From: a virus
IMG/VR virus record: IMGVR_UViG_3300027741_000024
Location: 62,001 to 126,000 of that record
Length of the DNA stretch: 64,000 nucleotides
Strand: one strand, 5' to 3'
Shown here: in pieces, positions 1 to 8,460 of the stretch
Layout: every line of letters begins with the position of its first letter
Position numbering within the stretch: position 1 is the stretch's first letter
Position numbers and translations under genes: made by a program
The notes under the pieces: generated by a model
Told to the model about the DNA's origin: nothing
The model's input: the letters and a program-made list of their open reading frames with translations, nothing else
Database searches by the model: none

Positions 1-1
1 A

Positions 2-682
2 CAAAAATTACACACTGTAAGAATTGAACTTGCAACAAAACAAACTGGCAAAACAGGACTAGAATCAGTAATTGCAAAACTTGAAAAGCAAATTGCAGAC
101 TTAAACACCATTCAAGAAGATGCTGATACAAATGAATTGGTGATATTAAAAGAACAGATAACAACAACAGAAAATGATCTAAGAAATTTGATTGAAGAGA
201 AATCTTATTATGATACTGCGGCATCTTTGCTTCGAGATTCAGGTATCAAGACTAAGATCATCAAGCAATACTTACCAATCATAAACAAGTTAGTCAATAA
301 GTATCTTGCATCATTAGACTTCTTTGTCAACTTCAACCTTGATGAGTCGTTTAAAGAAACAATTAAGTCTAGACACCGTGATGACTTTAGTTACCATAAC
401 TTCTCTGAAGGTGAGAAACAACGTATTGATATGGCATTGATGTTGACATGGCGTGCAGTTGCCAAGCTAAAGAACTCATCCAGTACCAATCTGTTAATAC
501 TTGATGAAGTGTTTGATTCGTCTTTAGATACTACAGGTACAGAAGAATTGATGAAGATACTACATGGTCTTGAAGATGTAAACCTATTTGTTATTAGTCA
601 CAAGGGTGATATACTTCAAGACAAATTTGCAAATACAATTCGGTTTGATAAGGTAAAGAATTTTTCAAGGATAGTAAAATGA
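2..682 (+). CDS. 46: Recombination endonuclease subunit gp46 (SbcC/Rad50-like), 3' part
   Basis: The frame is open from base 2, so the gene starts upstream of the window; only the C-terminal ~226 residues are present. They show the end of a coiled coil, then the C-terminal ABC ATPase half: a signature motif (FSEGEKQRIDMA), a Walker B/D-loop (LLILDEVFDSSLD) and a switch histidine (VISHKGD). This is the Rad50/SbcC family. In T4, gp46 with gp47 resects DNA ends for recombination-dependent replication and helps degrade host DNA. The stop overlaps the next start (ATGA at 679-682). Family assignment is firm. Confidence 0.93.
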   Translation, partial: QKLHTVRIELATKQTGKTGLESVIAKLEKQIADLNTIQEDADTNELVILKEQITTTENDLRNLIEEKSYYDTAASLLRDSGIKTKIIKQYLPIINKLVNKYLASLDFFVNFNLDESFKETIKSRHRDDFSYHNFSEGEKQRIDMALMLTWRAVAKLKNSSSTNLLILDEVFDSSLDTTGTEELMKILHGLEDVNLFVISHKGDILQDKFANTIRFDKVKNFSRIVK

Positions 683-846
683 GTGAATATCAAAGTGGAA
701 ATAGAATTGCTAAAATTTATCCAAGAACACTTGGTGGATATAGAGTATGGATGTATGATATATTTACTGAGTTTCAAGATGAAAAATATTTTGATAATAA
801 ATTAGAAGCAGAAACATCTGCAAAAGGATGGTGTAATTATGAGTGA
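679..846 (+). CDS. Small conserved-type phage protein, unknown (55 aa)
   Basis: ATG overlaps the gp46 stop as ATGA and the end overlaps the deformylase start by 8 bases, so it sits in a translationally coupled chain. The product is a soluble, aromatic-rich 55-residue protein (IYPRTLGGYRVWMYDIF near residues 13-29) without membrane segment or known motif. No function can be assigned. Confidence 0.7.
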   Translation: MSEYQSGNRIAKIYPRTLGGYRVWMYDIFTEFQDEKYFDNKLEAETSAKGWCNYE

Positions 847-1423
847 GATATTAACGATTGATACCGCAGCAGGCATACAAACAACCGAAAAGATCGATCC
901 ATTACCACTGTTTGGTGAAGATTATCCAATGTTACTTACTGTAATGCCAGAATATAAAGGTGGATTTCCCAGTCCAAGTATGGTAATGTTGGCAAAGAGA
1001 ATGAAGATGACCATGAAATTATATGGTGGTATTGGACTATCTGCCAATCAATGTGGGGTATCAGAAAGAATGTTTGTTATTGGTACGGACGAATTTCAAA
1101 TGGTTTGTATAAACCCAAAAGTAATAAAGAAATCCGAAACTGCCGTTAAGAACAAGGAAGGTTGTCTTTCTTATCCGGGTTTATTTTTAAGTATTGACAG
1201 ACCAGACTGGATTGATGTAGAATATACAGATGAGTTTGGTAATACTAAAGAAAGTAGACTTGAAGGTGTAAGTGCTCAATGTTTCCTACACGAACTAGAT
1301 CACTTAAACGGTATCAAGTTTGTTACTTATGTCAAACCAATTGCGTTACAGATGGCAAGAAAAAAACAAAAGAAAACCGTAAAAACAATTGTGAGAAAAG
1401 CAAAAAATGGCCAAAATAGATGA
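839..1423 (+). CDS. def: Peptide deformylase
   Basis: Removes the N-formyl group from nascent proteins. All three metal-site motifs of the family are present: GGIGLSANQCGV (residues 63-74, motif 1), EGCLS (107-111, motif 2, Cys metal ligand) and HELDH (151-155, motif 3, two His ligands and the catalytic Glu). At 194 aa it is of normal length, with a basic tail. Phage deformylases are known from marine T4-like phages, where they are thought to support rapid processing of phage proteins. It overlaps the next gene by 17 bases. Confidence 0.95.
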   Translation: MSEILTIDTAAGIQTTEKIDPLPLFGEDYPMLLTVMPEYKGGFPSPSMVMLAKRMKMTMKLYGGIGLSANQCGVSERMFVIGTDEFQMVCINPKVIKKSETAVKNKEGCLSYPGLFLSIDRPDWIDVEYTDEFGNTKESRLEGVSAQCFLHELDHLNGIKFVTYVKPIALQMARKKQKKTVKTIVRKAKNGQNR

Positions 1424-2738
1424 TGTAGAAGTACAATGGACAAAATTTTTAGAAGAAAATCCTTCCGATTCATTGCCTGTTGTTGATGAAAATGCCTTGC
1501 GTGAACGTATGATTAAAGAATTAACATATGTTTCTGCAATGGATGTTAAAGAATATACATTATACCAAAAATGGCATGAAATTCATACTAAATTTCCAAG
1601 CAAAACTATAAATACATTGTTCGATGGAGAAGAAACTTTCCTGGCCGACCCTGTACAGGCAAAATATATTGCTGAAGCTAAAAGTAATATTTGGATTCCT
1701 GAATCTGTAGATGATTACATGGACTTGGAACCAGTGCTTGAATATACGGACGATTCAAGTAAAGGTTCCAAAAAAGGTATCGATGGTTCAGTAGTATCAT
1801 ATAATATTGAACGAAACAAAGAGTTATCTATTCGTTGTAATGCCTTAAAAAGTTTTATTACAAATGGACGTAATAACAGTAACATTGGACGAAATCTTCA
1901 CTTCATAGTAAAAGACAATAAGACAAATAAATATCTTGGTGTAATTACAATTTCATCCGACTTTCTTGACTTGACGCCACGTGATAAATATATTGGTTGG
2001 GATAGAACACTAAAAACGCAAGGTGGTATGATTAACCACACAGGTATAGGTTCATCAATTGTACCAACACAACCACTAGGTTACAATTATGTTGGTGGTA
2101 AACTTCTATCTTTATTGTGTCTTTCAGATGAAGTTCAACGTTTATGGAAAGAACAATACGGCGACATTATGGTTGGCGTTACAACTACATCATTATATGG
2201 AAACACTAAGGTGGGTGGATTATCTCAATATGATGGGTTAGATTATTGGAATAAAATGGGATTCACCGCAGGTTCTGTATCATATGAACCTGAGAGGGAA
2301 ACAATTTATTTAATTCGTGATTGGTTAAAAACCAAACACACACGTAAATACTTTGAATGGTATATTGCAACGAAATCAACTGGTCAACCATACAAACGTG
2401 ACCACAAAAATCGTTCATTACAATTTGTTTATGCACAGATGAAAATTCCAAAAGAATTGATTCGTTCAGATCATGCTAGAGGTATTTACTTTAGTGAACT
2501 GTACACAAACACAAATGAATTTTTACGTGGAGAAATTAAAGAAGATAGGTTGGTCAAAAAATTTGATTCAAGTTATGAAAATCTTGTAAAGATTTGGAAA
2601 GAGAAACATGCACGTGGTCGTATCGGTTTTTTAAAGAAAAAAGATAAAGTATCCAAAGACATTTTGTTCCTTGATGATTTGATTTATATGAATTGGCAAG
2701 AAACGAAGGATAAGTACCTATCCCAGATCGGACGTTAA
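1407..2738 (+). CDS. DruA/DUF4338-like protein, copy 1 (443 aa)
   Basis: The central part (about residues 170-300) has a pattern I associate with the DUF4338/DruA family: a LGVITISSDFLDL strand, RDKYIGWD, a GGKLLSLLCLS helix, then TTSLYG...SQYDG...GFT. A second gene at 23866-24981 shares these blocks, so the two are paralogues. DruA is a component of the Druantia antiphage system with unknown biochemistry, and related domains occur in phages. The function here is unknown; it could be a defence-derived or counter-defence protein. The start is an ATG inside the deformylase 3' end. The family call rests on remembered motifs, not an alignment. Confidence 0.55.
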   Translation: MAKIDDVEVQWTKFLEENPSDSLPVVDENALRERMIKELTYVSAMDVKEYTLYQKWHEIHTKFPSKTINTLFDGEETFLADPVQAKYIAEAKSNIWIPESVDDYMDLEPVLEYTDDSSKGSKKGIDGSVVSYNIERNKELSIRCNALKSFITNGRNNSNIGRNLHFIVKDNKTNKYLGVITISSDFLDLTPRDKYIGWDRTLKTQGGMINHTGIGSSIVPTQPLGYNYVGGKLLSLLCLSDEVQRLWKEQYGDIMVGVTTTSLYGNTKVGGLSQYDGLDYWNKMGFTAGSVSYEPERETIYLIRDWLKTKHTRKYFEWYIATKSTGQPYKRDHKNRSLQFVYAQMKIPKELIRSDHARGIYFSELYTNTNEFLRGEIKEDRLVKKFDSSYENLVKIWKEKHARGRIGFLKKKDKVSKDILFLDDLIYMNWQETKDKYLSQIGR

Positions 2739-2752
2739 TAATCTGACAATAC

Positions 2753-2781
2753 TTGACAATCTCCTATTTTTATGCGATAAT
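2753..2781 (+). promoter_or_regulatory. sigma70-type promoter P1 (TTGACA-N17-GATAAT)
   Basis: A consensus -35 TTGACA (2753-2758) is followed after exactly 17 bases by GATAAT (2776-2781), 28 bases before the ATG at 2810, with a strong GGAG ribosome site between them. It fits an early promoter read by host RNA polymerase. Confidence 0.85.
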
Positions 2782-2809
2782 CCGTATATTGATTGATTAG
2801 GAGAAGAAG

Positions 2810-2977
2810 ATGTCAAGTTTGCAACAGTTTGCAGAATTGCAAGAGTTAGAATACTACGCCGCAGTTTCCGATATCAAAAATGCAATAGAACGATTCGGTA
2901 TAGATATAATTGCCGAGGCATTAGAGGATATCGGGTTGACAGATATCCAAACCTCTGATATACTGGTTGTTCACTGA
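2810..2977 (+). CDS. Small acidic protein, unknown (55 aa)
   Basis: First gene behind promoter P1, with ribosome site AGGAGAAG just upstream. The protein is predicted helical and acidic, with no Cys and no membrane segment. It precedes the CobT-like gene by 15 bases and is probably cotranscribed with it. Function unknown. Confidence 0.7.
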   Translation: MSSLQQFAELQELEYYAAVSDIKNAIERFGIDIIAEALEDIGLTDIQTSDILVVH

Positions 2978-2992
2978 TAACGGGATTGTCAA

Positions 2993-5281
2993 ATGAGTAA
3001 CATTCAAAATCAAAAGTCTGGTCTGGCCAAACTACTGGCGACCGAGAATCTAACAATACAACATCAAAAAATTCCTACCGCAGCATTTGATCCTAAAAAT
3101 CGTGTACTATACTGTCCTATCTGGGAAGATATGTCAGGCGACCTGTATGACCTATTGATGGGTCATGAAGTTGGTCACGCCTTAGATACTCCTTCTGATG
3201 GCTGGCATGATGCAGTACATTCTATGGGTAAGAACTATAAAGGGTTCTTAAACGTGGTTGAGGATGCACGAATTGAGAAGCGTCAGAAACGCCGGTATCC
3301 AGGTCTACGTTCATCATTCATCAAAGGTTATAATGAACTGATGAAGCGCAACTTTTTTGGTATTCAAGACCGTGACATTAATACAATGTCATTTATTGAC
3401 CGATTGAATATTTTCACCAAGTCTGGTTACACTCATGAAATTCAATTCACCAAAGATGAATTGGTGATGATTGAAAAAGTTAAAGAATGTGAAACATGGG
3501 ATGATGTTCTTCGTGTTACCGGTGAGATTTGGAACTATTCTAAAAAAGAACAGAAAGAAATTTTATTATCTGAAGAATACGATTATAGTTTTGAAAAGTC
3601 TGATCAAGGTGATGATTTTGAAACAGGTGACGGTGATGGTGATACCGAAACTGACGGTGAAGGTGATGATGAAGGTAAGTCCAAAGGCGACCTTGATGAA
3701 GATGGTGAAGAGGCTGAAGGTGAAGGCCAAGAACAAAATGATAATGACGGTGAATATGATGATGAAAATGATGAAATGTCCGATATCATCAACCGTAATA
3801 AAGAATCCACTGGCACTGATGAGCACTTTGAACCAACATGCGAAACTGATGATAACTTCCGTAAAAATGAATCATCATTAATTGCAGCTAAGGCACGTGA
3901 GTATGTGTATGTAAATATTCCTACACCTAATCTAGATCGTATCGTTACACCTGCCAAACGTGTTCAAGAATTGTTGACCGAAGCATTTGTTGGCCAATAT
4001 AGCACCGTATCGTATAGTAATATGGCAAATGAATTGTACACCGAGTTCCGTAAAAAGAATGAACGTTATATTTCTTTATTAGCAAAAGAATTTGAAATGC
4101 GTAAGGCGGCATCTAAGTTTGCAAAAGCAAAAGTGTCAGAGACTGGTGACATTGACGTAAATAAAATTTACAAGTACCAGATTGACGATAGTATTTTCAA
4201 AAAGATTATGCGTGTTCCTAAAGGCAAATCGCATGGCATGATGTTGTTGTTGGATAAGTCTGGTTCAATGGCAGGTAACCTTGCGGCATCATACGAACAG
4301 ATTCTTATCCTTGCAATGTTCTGCCGTAAAGTAAATATTCCTTTTACAGCATACGGTTTTGGCAATCACCGTGGTCTACGTGATATGGATTATCCAAATG
4401 AACGAAATAGTGACTTTGATGAAAAAGGTAACTATGTAAAAGGTGACAGTTCAGGTTGCTTTACTGAAAATGAGGGTGAAATTCATTGTTCAGAAGTTTA
4501 TCTTCGTGAAATGATTAATTCTAAAATGAGCAACGCAGAATTTTCAAAATCAGTAAAGAACATTCTTTGTTTGATGGACGGATGGGCACACCGCTACGGT
4601 GCACCAGGTAAGTTCCTTCGTCCACAGTGTGATGCATTATCAAACACACCATTGTCAGAAGCATTGATTGCTATGCAACCAATTATCAAAGAGTTTCGCC
4701 GTATTAATAACCTTGACATTGTGAATACTACAATTGTCCATGATGGTGATGCCGATTCTATAATCTGGGCTCATGCTTCTAATGGTGACAAAAAAACTTA
4801 TTTTTCAACTACCAGTCAAAACGTTTTTCTGGTAGATAAGAAAAATAAAGTGCAAGTGAATTTGAAAGTAAGTGATGATGATGTTCGTGAAGGTATATGT
4901 GAATGGCTTCAGAAAACAACCGGTACCAAGATTGTTGGTTTCTATTTGACACCAATCTCTAATGCTAAGGCAGCATTGAAACGCCGTTTGTTTAATGATG
5001 AGTTGGATGCGGTTCGTGGTGTGTATCATCAAACAATTGAAGTGATTACAAAACACGTAAAGAAATTGAAAAAAGAAAAGTACCTTGAATCAAAAAATGT
5101 AGGTTATGATTCTTTCTATATTCTACCTGCTGGTAATGATCTGTCAATTGATGATGAATCGTTTGAGGTATCAGGTAAGGCAACAACAACAAATCTTACC
5201 AAGGCATTTATGAAATTCAACAAAGCACGACAAATCAACCGAGTATTAGTTTCAAGATTTATAACACAGATAGCAGTTTGA
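2993..5281 (+). CDS. CobT-like VWA protein with HExxH metallopeptidase-like domain
   Basis: 762 aa. The N-terminus carries HEVGH (58-62) followed about 30 residues later by VVEDARIEK, a gluzincin-type zinc site. Residues about 200-280 are a highly acidic linker, and a C-terminal von Willebrand A domain has a MIDAS motif DKSGSM (about 419-424). The architecture matches the CobT-like partner of MoxR/CobS AAA+ ATPases; the ATPase is the next gene. In cobaltochelatase CobS-CobT insert cobalt into corrins, but MoxR/VWA pairs elsewhere act as chaperones or remodelers, and phage homologues have no proven role. Preserved HExxH suggests real peptidase or zinc-binding activity. Confidence 0.85.
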   Translation: MSNIQNQKSGLAKLLATENLTIQHQKIPTAAFDPKNRVLYCPIWEDMSGDLYDLLMGHEVGHALDTPSDGWHDAVHSMGKNYKGFLNVVEDARIEKRQKRRYPGLRSSFIKGYNELMKRNFFGIQDRDINTMSFIDRLNIFTKSGYTHEIQFTKDELVMIEKVKECETWDDVLRVTGEIWNYSKKEQKEILLSEEYDYSFEKSDQGDDFETGDGDGDTETDGEGDDEGKSKGDLDEDGEEAEGEGQEQNDNDGEYDDENDEMSDIINRNKESTGTDEHFEPTCETDDNFRKNESSLIAAKAREYVYVNIPTPNLDRIVTPAKRVQELLTEAFVGQYSTVSYSNMANELYTEFRKKNERYISLLAKEFEMRKAASKFAKAKVSETGDIDVNKIYKYQIDDSIFKKIMRVPKGKSHGMMLLLDKSGSMAGNLAASYEQILILAMFCRKVNIPFTAYGFGNHRGLRDMDYPNERNSDFDEKGNYVKGDSSGCFTENEGEIHCSEVYLREMINSKMSNAEFSKSVKNILCLMDGWAHRYGAPGKFLRPQCDALSNTPLSEALIAMQPIIKEFRRINNLDIVNTTIVHDGDADSIIWAHASNGDKKTYFSTTSQNVFLVDKKNKVQVNLKVSDDDVREGICEWLQKTTGTKIVGFYLTPISNAKAALKRRLFNDELDAVRGVYHQTIEVITKHVKKLKKEKYLESKNVGYDSFYILPAGNDLSIDDESFEVSGKATTTNLTKAFMKFNKARQINRVLVSRFITQIAV

Positions 5282-5286
5282 TAACA

Positions 5287-5312
5287 AACCACCACTTGAC
5301 AAAGTGGTGGTT
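5287..5312 (+). repeat. 11-bp perfect inverted repeat overlapping promoter P2
   Basis: AACCACCACTT (5287-5297), loop GACA, AAGTGGTGGTT (5302-5312). It lies 5 bases after the CobT-like stop and is followed by TA and T-rich sequence, so it could terminate upstream transcripts. The -35 hexamer of P2 lies in the loop and left arm. Confidence 0.85.
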
Positions 5313-5324
5313 ATTCTTTATAAT
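5296..5324 (+). promoter_or_regulatory. sigma70 consensus promoter P2 (TTGACA-N17-TATAAT)
   Basis: Perfect -35 (5296-5301) and -10 (5319-5324) at 17-base spacing, 32 bases before the CobS-like ATG at 5357. It shares sequence with the 11-bp hairpin at 5287-5312, so DNA- or RNA-level control of this junction is possible. Confidence 0.9.
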
Positions 5325-5356
5325 GGTAGTTCCTATTGTGAGATGGAGTTTATATT

Positions 5357-6538
5357 ATGACAAGTCGTTCTGATAAGCGTCAAGCATTTCTTGATGCATT
5401 AATTGCAACTGGCAAAGATGTTGTCAGTTTAACAGATATTAAAACAATTGCAAGTGATGCGGGTCTTGCAATACCCTACTGGTTCACCAATGATGAACAA
5501 AACAAGGTTAAACGTGGTCTATACCGTGTACCGGTGCAGTCTCCAACGCCTGTTCCAGCAGCAATCAATATGGTTGCTCAAGTAATACCAATGGCAGCAC
5601 CCCAAGCGCCTTCTGGTAATCGTATTGCAAATGTGATAACAGACCTTGAGACTAAGGACTTGGTACCTTTCAAATATGACAACTATGTTCCTTTTGGTAA
5701 CTTTGAGGATGTGTTGTCAATTATACAATCAAAACAGTTCTTTCCCGTATTCATTACTGGTCCCTCCGGCAACGGTAAGACTATGAGTATTGAGCAGGCT
5801 TGTGCCAAGGCAAAACGTAAATTCGTTTGCGTATCAATGACACCTGATACCGATGAAGGCGACCTACTTGGTAACTATGTTCTGATTAACGGTCAGATGG
5901 AATGGCGTGATGGTCCCGTTACACTTGCTGCCCGTCAAGGTGCCGTATTGTGTATTGACGAAATTGATTACGGTTCTAACAACCTGTCCTGTTTGCAGCG
6001 TGTATTTGAAGGCAAACCATTCTTACTAAAGAAAAAGAATGAGTTAATTTCTCCTGCTGCCGGTTTTACTGTATTCGCTACTGCTAACACCAAAGGTAAA
6101 GGTTCAGAAGATGGTCGCTACATGTTCACCAACGTTTTGAATGAAGCGTTCCTTGAGCGTTTCCCAAATACGTTTGAACAGGAATGGGCACCAGTATCAG
6201 TTGAGAAAAAGATTGTTGCCAAAGAATTAGAATCTGTTGGTAAAGAAGATAAAGATTTTGCCGACAAACTGGTAACATGGGCAACCGTAATTCGTAGCAC
6301 CTTTGATGAAGGTGGTTGTGATGAGGTTATTTCAACCCGCCGTCTGGTACATATCGTAAAGACCTACGGTATTTTTGGTGACAAACTGAAAGCAATTCAG
6401 TTCTGCTTGAATCGTTTTGATACTGATACCAAGGTTACTTTCCTTGATCTGTATACCAAGATTGATTCTGGTGTGGATCCAACAGCACCTGTATCAGCAC
6501 CAGAAGTAACAGACCCATCAGTAGAAGTTCCATTTTAA
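5357..6538 (+). CDS. CobS-like MoxR-family AAA+ ATPase
   Basis: 393 aa. The N-terminal ~90 residues are a separate small domain (S/T-rich, helical); the AAA+ domain begins near 110. Walker A is GPSGNGKT (about 135-142), Walker B VLCIDEID (about 197-204), with a sensor-like FATANT segment and an arginine-finger region near LNEAFLERF. This is the CobS/MoxR lineage found in many marine T4-like phages, where it was named after cobaltochelatase CobS. With the adjacent VWA partner it probably forms an ATP-driven remodelling machine; the substrate is unknown. A B12 role is only one possibility. Confidence 0.88.
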   Translation: MTSRSDKRQAFLDALIATGKDVVSLTDIKTIASDAGLAIPYWFTNDEQNKVKRGLYRVPVQSPTPVPAAINMVAQVIPMAAPQAPSGNRIANVITDLETKDLVPFKYDNYVPFGNFEDVLSIIQSKQFFPVFITGPSGNGKTMSIEQACAKAKRKFVCVSMTPDTDEGDLLGNYVLINGQMEWRDGPVTLAARQGAVLCIDEIDYGSNNLSCLQRVFEGKPFLLKKKNELISPAAGFTVFATANTKGKGSEDGRYMFTNVLNEAFLERFPNTFEQEWAPVSVEKKIVAKELESVGKEDKDFADKLVTWATVIRSTFDEGGCDEVISTRRLVHIVKTYGIFGDKLKAIQFCLNRFDTDTKVTFLDLYTKIDSGVDPTAPVSAPEVTDPSVEVPF

Positions 6539-6540
6539 AC

Positions 6541-6569
6541 TTGACAGAGGCTTAGACCTCTGTCATAAT
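6541..6569 (+). promoter_or_regulatory. sigma70 promoter P3 with internal dyad (TTGACA-N17-CATAAT)
   Basis: The -35 (6541-6546) follows the CobS-like stop by 2 bases; the -10 is 6564-6569. The spacer is a perfect 9-bp stem: TGACAGAGG (6542-6550), loop CTTAGA, CCTCTGTCA (6557-6565). The dyad therefore covers the -35 and touches the -10. It could be an operator or a compact terminator for the upstream gene. Confidence 0.85.
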
Positions 6570-6630
6570 GTAATCTGTTCTTATGATATGAGAACAATTT
6601 TTAAAACCCTTGTTATATAAGGAAAATATT

Positions 6631-8001
6631 ATGAAAGTCAACAAAGTAACTCTTGGTATTGATCGCCAATATCCCTTGATAAGTGACAAAATTGCGGCCT
6701 TCCGCAACAAAACTGTCCTAGACAAATCTTTCAATCGTAGTGCTTGTTGGGACAAAAACCAAGAATCACGTTATATTACTTCATTGATTACTGGTCAAGC
6801 ACCATCTAAAATCATTGTTGCTAATATTGATGAATGCTTAAAACAAGCTCTTGAAGATACCCTTGACCATGAATATTTTAGCAATTTCTCTCAAATGGGA
6901 TATGACAAAATTGCTATTGATGGTAACAATCGTACACAAACAATTTTCAAATACCTGAATGGAGAAGTTGTCATTCAAAATGGACAATATGATTTACCAG
7001 ATTTACCTGTTGTAATTAATAACAACAATAACACATTCAAAACACATCCTAAGGCATTAAAAGATCACATTCGTAATAATGTAACTGTTACAATTTGTGA
7101 ATATGTTATTGCTACAAGAGAAGATTTATCTCGTTTGTTTATTAATATTAATGATGGTTACACACTAAACGATCAAGAAATTCGTAATGCAATTCTTGTT
7201 CCTTTTGCTGAATATGTCCGTCAAATGTCTGAGAAACATGCAAACGCATTCAAATATATTTTTCGTAATGGTAATTTTCGTTTGAAACGTGATGAACAAA
7301 TGGTCAACTTATCAGTATGCTCTACTTATGGTCCTGCTCATGGCATTTCCAAAAAAGACAAATTCGAGGCATATGAAGATAACTCCACCGTTTGGACACA
7401 TATTCTAAAAAAAGGTGGACAGAAAAATATTTCTGATGCACTTACGTTGATTGAAAAGTATGCTGACAAAGGATTCAAAGATACCTCAACTTTGACCAAC
7501 TTTTTTATGTTAATATGTCATATCAACAAAGAGAAAATTAAAATCTTAGATGAGAAAGCATTCTTCAAATGGTTTATGGCAACAGAAAACAAACGTGTTG
7601 CTAATGTTGACCGCAAAATTGTTACCTTGCAAAATGGTACTGAACTAAACTATAATGCAACAGGTTCTGCGGCTTCATCAATCTTTTTACCTGCTCGTTT
7701 TGAAATCATCTTAGAAGATTTTGCAAAGATTCCAAAAGGTATCGTTACTGATGTTGATCCTGAGAGATTGTTTACACCAGTGCAGAGATATCAAGCGTGG
7801 GTAAACCAAGGTGGTATTTGCCCACGTACAGGTAAAAGTATTTCGGAAGATGAAATCAATAACCACAATTTGTGGGCAGCTGATCACGTGATACCTTATT
7901 CAAAAGGTGGTAAAACTAACTTAGATAATTTAGAATTGGTTTGCCGCAAATACAACGAGTCTAAGGGCAATAGACCTGCAAAGAAATTAATTGCCGCATA
8001 A
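6631..8001 (+). CDS. DUF262 (GmrS/ParB-like) plus HNH nuclease fusion protein
   Basis: Start taken at ATG 6631, preceded by AAGGA at 7-base spacing; an upstream in-frame TTG at 6610 is less likely. 456 aa. The N-terminal half looks like DUF262: FNRSACWDKNQESRYITSL, then IAIDGNNRTQTIFKYLNG, which corresponds to the DGQQR-type nucleotidase motif. The C-terminus (about 395-450) is an HNH domain: CPRTGKSI, ADHVIPYSKGGKT, NLELVCRKYNESKGN. The layout resembles GmrSD-type modification-dependent restriction enzymes, though shorter. A phage copy could attack host or rival phage DNA. It has its own promoter (P3). Confidence 0.8.
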   Translation: MKVNKVTLGIDRQYPLISDKIAAFRNKTVLDKSFNRSACWDKNQESRYITSLITGQAPSKIIVANIDECLKQALEDTLDHEYFSNFSQMGYDKIAIDGNNRTQTIFKYLNGEVVIQNGQYDLPDLPVVINNNNNTFKTHPKALKDHIRNNVTVTICEYVIATREDLSRLFININDGYTLNDQEIRNAILVPFAEYVRQMSEKHANAFKYIFRNGNFRLKRDEQMVNLSVCSTYGPAHGISKKDKFEAYEDNSTVWTHILKKGGQKNISDALTLIEKYADKGFKDTSTLTNFFMLICHINKEKIKILDEKAFFKWFMATENKRVANVDRKIVTLQNGTELNYNATGSAASSIFLPARFEIILEDFAKIPKGIVTDVDPERLFTPVQRYQAWVNQGGICPRTGKSISEDEINNHNLWAADHVIPYSKGGKTNLDNLELVCRKYNESKGNRPAKKLIAA

Positions 8002-8005
8002 ACAC

Positions 8006-8034
8006 TTGACACTTCTGCAAGGGAGTGTTATACT
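8006..8034 (+). promoter_or_regulatory. sigma70 promoter P4 with internal dyad (TTGACA-N17-TATACT)
   Basis: -35 at 8006-8011, -10 at 8029-8034. The spacer can fold as GACACTTC (8008-8015), loop TGCAAG, GGAGTGTT (8022-8029), an 8-bp stem with two G-T pairs. A leader of about 75 bases follows, containing GACTGC/GCAGTC arms (8063-8068 and 8089-8094). Confidence 0.82.
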
Positions 8035-8114
8035 TATATCTTATTATGAAATTGCGGAGAAAGACTGCCTCTGTAATGTTTTTAAAATGCAGTCATATTT
8101 TATGGAGTTTTTGA

Positions 8115-8390
8115 ATGAAGTCAGCTAAACAAAAAGTGCTTGCATACCTTTCTAAAGAAGATGGTTACAACACACTAACCCCGAACAAAATGCAATCGCT
8201 TTATGGCATTGCAAATCCATCTGCAACTATTAATGAGTTGCGTAATGATGGTCACGCTATCTACTTGAATAGTCGCATCAACAGCAACGGTGATAAAATT
8301 TCTTTCTATCGTTTAGGTGCACCAACTAAGCGTGTAGTTGCTGCAGGTATCGCAGCACTTCGTGCTCAAGGCGAACGAGCATTTGCCTAA
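8115..8390 (+). CDS. Small winged-helix/HTH-type DNA-binding protein (91 aa)
   Basis: Ribosome site TATGGAG. Residues 1-70 read as a winged helix: helix KSAKQKVLAYLSK, a second helix TPNKMQSLYGI, a recognition-like ANPSATINELRNDGH, then a beta hairpin ending in KISFYRLG. The tail is Ala/Arg rich. Its monocistronic unit is bounded by promoter P4 and the terminator at 8412-8449, as expected for an abundant regulator or nucleoid-like protein. The target is unknown; it might bind the dyads in the promoters nearby, which is inference only. Confidence 0.7.
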   Translation: MKSAKQKVLAYLSKEDGYNTLTPNKMQSLYGIANPSATINELRNDGHAIYLNSRINSNGDKISFYRLGAPTKRVVAAGIAALRAQGERAFA

Positions 8391-8411
8391 AGTAGGTTGA
8401 AACTTAGTAGA

Positions 8412-8449
8412 GTGGAGACATATATACTTTGTGTCTCTACTCTTTTTTT
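8412..8449 (+). terminator. Intrinsic terminator after the HTH gene
   Basis: Stem GTGGAGACA (8412-8420) pairs with TGTCTCTAC (8432-8440), one G-T pair, 11-base loop, followed by TCTTTTTTT. Classical rho-independent form. Confidence 0.88.
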
Positions 8450-8460
8450 ATGGATAAATT

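Noticed and set aside
3604-3957. Minus-strand open frame rich in Ser/Pro
   Set aside because: It mirrors the Asp/Glu-rich linker of the CobT-like gene; low-complexity reading frame without ribosome site.
2993-6538. Reading the CobS/CobT pair as proof of B12 synthesis by the phage
   Set aside because: No other corrin pathway genes are present, and MoxR/VWA pairs have other roles.
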